Below are positions 7,376 to 10,383 of a DNA stretch of 10,383 nucleotides, piece by piece. Position 1 is the stretch's first letter. Every line of letters starts with the position of its first letter. The translations under genes and the position numbers were made by a program. The DNA is from Phoronis ovalis (taxonomy: Eukaryota > Phoronida > Phoronidae): NCBI GenBank assembly GCA_028565635.1, contig JAOXYB010073166.1, positions 1-10,383 on the forward strand, in the 5' to 3' direction. The notes beneath the pieces were generated by a model. The model ran no database searches. It saw nothing but the letters and a program-made list of their open reading frames with translations, and was not told the origin of the DNA.

Positions 7376-7913
7376 AAATATTCGCTTATATTCACTAAAT
7401 TTATTTCTTAAAAAATCCAACTTTCAGGAAATCCTGAGTCTGAATCTTTTTCAATAGCAGTTGAAACTTATAATTGCATGTATTTTTAGAACATATCTTG
7501 ATAATGTTCAATAACATAGGAAACTACAGCTTGATTGTTATTAACTATTGTGTACCATTATTGTAATTCTTGTAACAAGTACTAAAAACATCATGTTCAA
7601 CTGGCTGTGTAGTACCATGCAGGTTCTTTCACTCAAGTAATTTGGCTGTGGATTAGTGTTTCTCAAAGGAAGGTTGCAATAATAATAATAAATGTATTTA
7701 TTATAGTGACTTATGTAATAATAAGTTTGCATTTTGCTTGCTCAGAAATAGTAATATATGTTACATCAATGGTTTACATTTTTCTGTTTTTTTCTAAATG
7801 CCAAATATCTTCTGTTTGTAAGTAAAGGCAGTAGCATGGTGACTAAAAGTAATTATGTTCTTTGCAAATCCACCACTGTATGCACAAAGCAATAATTCCC
7901 CATTCCTCTCATA
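7376..7913. other. AT-rich stretch with short AAT repeat and small palindrome
   Basis: A strong acceptor-like site (CCAACTTTCAG, ending 7427) is followed by an open frame of about 20 codons (NPESESFSIAVETYNCM) and a weak donor. It is a possible small exon that I cannot confirm. AAT trinucleotide units lie at 7678-7692, and TAATAAAT/ATTTATTA form an inverted repeat at 7686-7703. Nothing else is seen. Confidence 0.4.
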
Positions 7914-7921
7914 GATAGAAA

Positions 7922-8225
7922 CCCGGGGGGCAGTCAATATGAAAGTGGTTACGCATGTTCCAACAAATTTCACGTGAAAGGGTATGTTACGCTCTTAGGG
8001 TCTGTTTTTTTTGTGGCTAAAATCACTAAAAGGGATGTTTTTTTGCAGTTGTGACACTTCCTTTAGGGGTGTTTTTCCCAAAAGTCACTTCCTTAGGGTG
8101 TATTTAAAAAAAAAAAATCACTTCCTTAGGGGTGTATTTTTTACAAAATTTCACTTCATTTAGGACCTTTTTTAAAAAACCATGTTGGAACATGGGTACC
8201 CACTTTCATATTGACTGCCCCCCGG
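7922..8225 (-). mobile_element. Complete family-1 MITE (about 304 bp), inverted relative to 1435-1768
   Basis: The termini at 7922-7965 and 8183-8225 are inverted repeats carrying the same blocks as the 1435-1768 copy (CAGTCAATATGAAAGTGG, CATGTTCCAACA). It is flanked by GATAGAAA (7914-7921 and 8226-8233), an 8 bp target duplication; if the shared G is assigned to the element the duplication is 7 bp. The CACGTG palindrome lies just inside the left end (7968-7979) and the 32 bp array nearer the right, the mirror image of the other copy, so this one is inserted in the opposite direction. No coding capacity. If the 3.5-9.4 kb gene model is right, it lies within an intron. Confidence 0.92.
8050..8170 (-). 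repeat. Internal tandem array of 31-33 bp units in the second family-1 MITE
   Basis: CACTTC starts at 8055, 8086, 8119 and 8152, spacings of 31, 33 and 33 bp. The unit reads CACTTCCTTAGGGGTGTATT followed by TTTnnnAAAAGT, the complement of the unit in the 1435-1768 copy. The first unit has CTTTAGG and the last CATTTAGGACC. The third unit contains an expanded A-tract (8106-8117). Confidence 0.88.
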
Positions 8226-8233
8226 GATAGAAA

Positions 8234-9260
8234 TTCCCAAATTGAAAGACCTCTGCACTATATCATAAACTTCCATAGATGATGCTTTTGACCCTGGTGT
8301 TAGTTTTGACCTTAAATCTACACCCATTGAAAACAAAGGCCACTGGATCCAATGATAGTATTTATGCAACAGTCTTGTCCAATTTTAACATAAATTGTAA
8401 GTTAAGAGAGGAAAAAAATCATTATGCATTCCATAATGTCGTCGTATTTTCTGAGCACATGTATAAAACTTGATAACCAAAATTACTTAACATATAATAG
8501 CACTCCTATGCCTGGCTATAATGATTTCACAAGAAATTTATAAATAAAAAATAAACTAAAATTTAAAACATCAGAATAAAACATTAATATAAAAAACATC
8601 AGTGTTTTGGCTTAAAGGATATATTTGATTTATTTATGCAAAGTTTTGTCTTGAATTTTGAGAAGGAAAGGACTTTTTTACAGTGGTGAAAAAGGTAATG
8701 ACAGTAGGGAATCTTTTGTTATAGATTAAGCAGTAATTAGGTATTTTGGAATATATACTGTACTTGTTTAGGGTCATGCTTTTGTGTACCTACCTCACAT
8801 CTGTTACCACTAGAAGAAAGTGGGAGTACTATCTGGTGGAATTGATCCATAGTACCAGCTTTGTTGGATGGTTTTCATCCAGGTTTGGTGTATACAAACA
8901 ATTACACAGGAAATATGGATTTTGTTACTGTACTGCAAGTACAGGAAACTAAATAGGTAATTTAGTTTGTATGCAAATGGTATTATAGTAACAAGATAAT
9001 GACTAAATACATACCGGGATGGGTACAGATTCAAAACTATTTGAATTTATTATTTTTAATTTTGGTTCTGTGTATTTCTTTGTATTGGATAATTTAAATA
9101 TATTACTGATAGAAAATTCTGCTTAAAATTTGATGTCATTGCTTGTGTAATTATTCATGACGCTATGTCATCAGCACACATCGGTCATCATTTGGATAAG
9201 CCATTTGACATAATATAATGACATTAGTTGGACACAAACTAAAATTATTCAAATTGTGAT
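8234..9260. other. AT-rich stretch upstream of the terminal exon, no supported gene
   Basis: Short frames at 8279-8473 (+), 8746-8952 (+) and 8810-9034 (-) overlap each other and show no recognisable motif or convincing splice borders. If the gene model holds, this is the 3' part of its last intron. Confidence 0.45.
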
Positions 9261-9276
9261 TTTTTTTTTGTCTCAG
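9261..9276 (+). promoter_or_regulatory. Strong 3' splice acceptor
   Basis: A run of T residues followed by GTCTCAG gives a near-ideal polypyrimidine tract and CAG acceptor, the best one in the window. An uninterrupted coding-like frame begins immediately after it. Confidence 0.6.
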
Positions 9277-9401
9277 CTACGGTAGGTGAAATTCCTGCTA
9301 GAATTAACCAGCAGCTTCTGGTAATGTCACTCAGTTTAAATAGGTGGAGCAATCTCATAAGTCTTCAGATTCTAACAGATGCTCTTAGCAAGGATTTTTA
9401 A
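9277..9401 (+). CDS. Probable terminal coding exon, protein unrecognised
   Basis: After the acceptor, only one of three frames is open. It starts with two bases completing a split codon, then 40 codons from ACG at 9279 to TAA at 9399-9401. The peptide begins TVGEIPARINQQLLVMSL, continues through an NRWSNLISLQ segment and ends LTDALSKDF. It is balanced in composition and predicts amphipathic helix (regular Leu/Ile spacing, a central Arg-Trp), unlike the low-complexity peptides of random frames nearby. I see a faint pattern likeness to the helical SRA1/Sec31 C-terminal domain (IP, LLV, RW in order), but it lacks that domain's later part and I do not assign it. The entry intron is phase 1. Preceding exons are uncertain; the ATG-donor segment at 3579-3588 fits in phase. 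A possible internal donor (CTG|GTAATG, 9321) exists. Confidence 0.55.
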
Positions 9402-9665
9402 TCTGAAAATGTACCCTTTTAACAGCTTTTTGTCTCCCATCTTGGAATGAAATTGTACCCTATACAGGACTATAAAATGGACAAAAACATGGCACGAAAC
9501 AAACCATTAATTATCAGACCAAACTACGTAAAACACCACTTTTTCTTGATTCCACTAACATTTATGATTAACACATCCCTTTTAGATTTCACAGATCATA
9601 AAGTGTTAGTCTAATATACACCTCTTCTGTGAAATTCAGAACTGTTATGGGTATATACGTGTCTG
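9402..9665 (+). other. Probable 3' UTR of the terminal exon
   Basis: This sequence between the stop codon and the first AATAAA has no further + strand coding frame. It contains two TGTACCCT motifs (about 9411 and 9453). Its extent depends on the polyadenylation site, which cannot be confirmed here. Confidence 0.3.
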
Positions 9666-9727
9666 AATAAATCCACCGTTAGTGTTGACTGTTCGGTGCC
9701 TTCACAATTAATTTTGGCCTTAGCCAT
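9611..9727 (-). CDS. Small ORF or exon of unknown function (low confidence)
   Basis: On the minus strand, ATG at 9727 begins MAKAKINCEGTEQSTLTVDL and ends FHRRGVY before TAG at 9611, giving 38 residues. The start context has A at -3 and G at +4, a strong animal Kozak match. The frame stays open upstream to about 9838 without another ATG, so this could be the 3' part of a larger exon. Codon choice is less AT-biased than in nearby random frames. It lies opposite the predicted 3' UTR and poly(A) signal of the + strand gene, so at most one reading may be right, or the genes converge. No family recognised. Confidence 0.22.
   Translation of the reverse strand: MAKAKINCEGTEQSTLTVDLFRHVYTHNSSEFHRRGVY
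9666..9671 (+). terminator. Candidate polyadenylation signal AATAAA
   Basis: A canonical AATAAA lies 265 bp after the TAA at 9401, with a GTGTTGACTGTTCGGTG stretch (GT-rich) about 20 bp further on, as expected of a downstream element. Given the AT content the hexamer is also common by chance. Confidence 0.35.
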
Positions 9728-9838
9728 AGTCAATTTTTGTTTATTATCTCGAAAAGCAGAAGAATGATACTCTCTTGATTTATATATAAAGTGCCCGGAC
9801 AATTCTTGGGCACTGTACCCAACAGAAGGTAAGTACAA

Positions 9839-10383
9839 AATATATCAGTGCTGTAACTTGTAGTTTGGTTTTGTAATACTGATAAATGTGTTTGTTTTTC
9901 TATTTCAATAAGTACATGTTATTCTAACTTATCCAGGTACATGAATTAAGTTATTAACGGAACTATACAGAGTGATAAGTTTGTGTACTATAGCTGTTGG
10001 TTTTCTAAGAAATTTGTGAAACTACTCCCTGTTACTGTCCTATATAATGTGGGAACTAGCTGCATTGTGCATGTTGTGATATACACTCAGAAAGTTAATT
10101 CCTAAGCACAGTGTTTTAATATTATTAAATTTTATTTTTTGAGAATGAATACATGAGAGTTGATTTTGAATTCATTGTTTAGTAAAAAGTGTCAAAGCCT
10201 GCTAGTGCAATATCCTGTTGCATGTATTTTGAAAAGTTACACTGCTTTAATACATTTTGGACATTGTGTACCATAGCGGTCAAGTCTCCTGTTGCAAGTG
10301 TGAGACTTATGTTTATTTTAATCTGATTATTAATTCATACAAATTGACTGTCTGTGGGTATACTACCTTAAACTTTTTCATTT
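9839..10383. other. AT-rich stretch without a recognisable gene
   Basis: I see no exon I can support. An AACAGAAG|GTAAGTAC sequence at 9829/9830 is a strong + strand donor match, preceded by a roughly 21-codon open frame ending CPDNSWALYPTE, but no acceptor for it is visible. AAGTCTC/GAGACTT form an inverted repeat at 10282-10308. Confidence 0.4.

Noticed and set aside
7541-7732. 63-codon minus-strand ORF rich in Tyr and Asn
   Set aside because: It is produced by the AAT/ATT repeat and AT-rich flanks; low complexity.
8746-9034. Overlapping ORFs on opposite strands (8746-8952 +, 8810-9034 -)
   Set aside because: The two are mutual shadows at a slightly less AT-rich spot. Neither has recognisable motifs or convincing splice borders.

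Overview
This is AT-rich, intron- and repeat-dominated eukaryotic DNA, most likely from an invertebrate animal. Every reading frame is closed by frequent stops. There are no prokaryotic gene blocks, ribosome binding sites or operons, and splice-like signals and short non-autonomous DNA transposons are present. A marine invertebrate or mollusc is a guess from general character only; nothing in the window fixes the species.

The best supported content is a set of short terminal-inverted-repeat (TIR) elements (MITEs) ending in C/G runs. Family 1 has two complete copies in opposite orientations (1435-1768 and 7922-8225) and one end of a third copy cut by the window edge (1-138). It has TIRs of about 43-49 bp, 7-8 bp target-site duplications, and a core of 31-33 bp tandem units. 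Family 2 (2381-2839) has different, more decayed TIRs but the same plan: C/G-run ends, a near-perfect 8 bp target duplication, and about ten degenerate units of roughly 32 bp. A lone terminus-like segment at about 4664-4707 may be a family-2 relic. None of these encodes a transposase.

One host gene is probably present on the + strand. A strong splice acceptor ends at 9276 and opens a 40-codon frame that stops at 9401, and an AATAAA lies at 9666. About 5.7 kb upstream, a CpG-clustered patch at 3451-3590 carries a full ETS/GABP-type site. It holds a short ATG-containing segment ending in a good splice donor at 3588/3589, whose phase matches the 9276 acceptor. The simplest layout is promoter and exon 1 near 3.5 kb, a long intron (possibly with small unrecognised exons) containing the 7922-8225 MITE, then a terminal exon and 3' UTR from 9277 to about 9.7 kb. 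Joining the two ends is an inference.

Two less AT-rich islands (5580-5930 and 7195-7375) look partly coding on both strands and stay ambiguous. The remaining long stretches are AT-rich intergenic or intronic DNA with small palindromes and homopolymer tracts.
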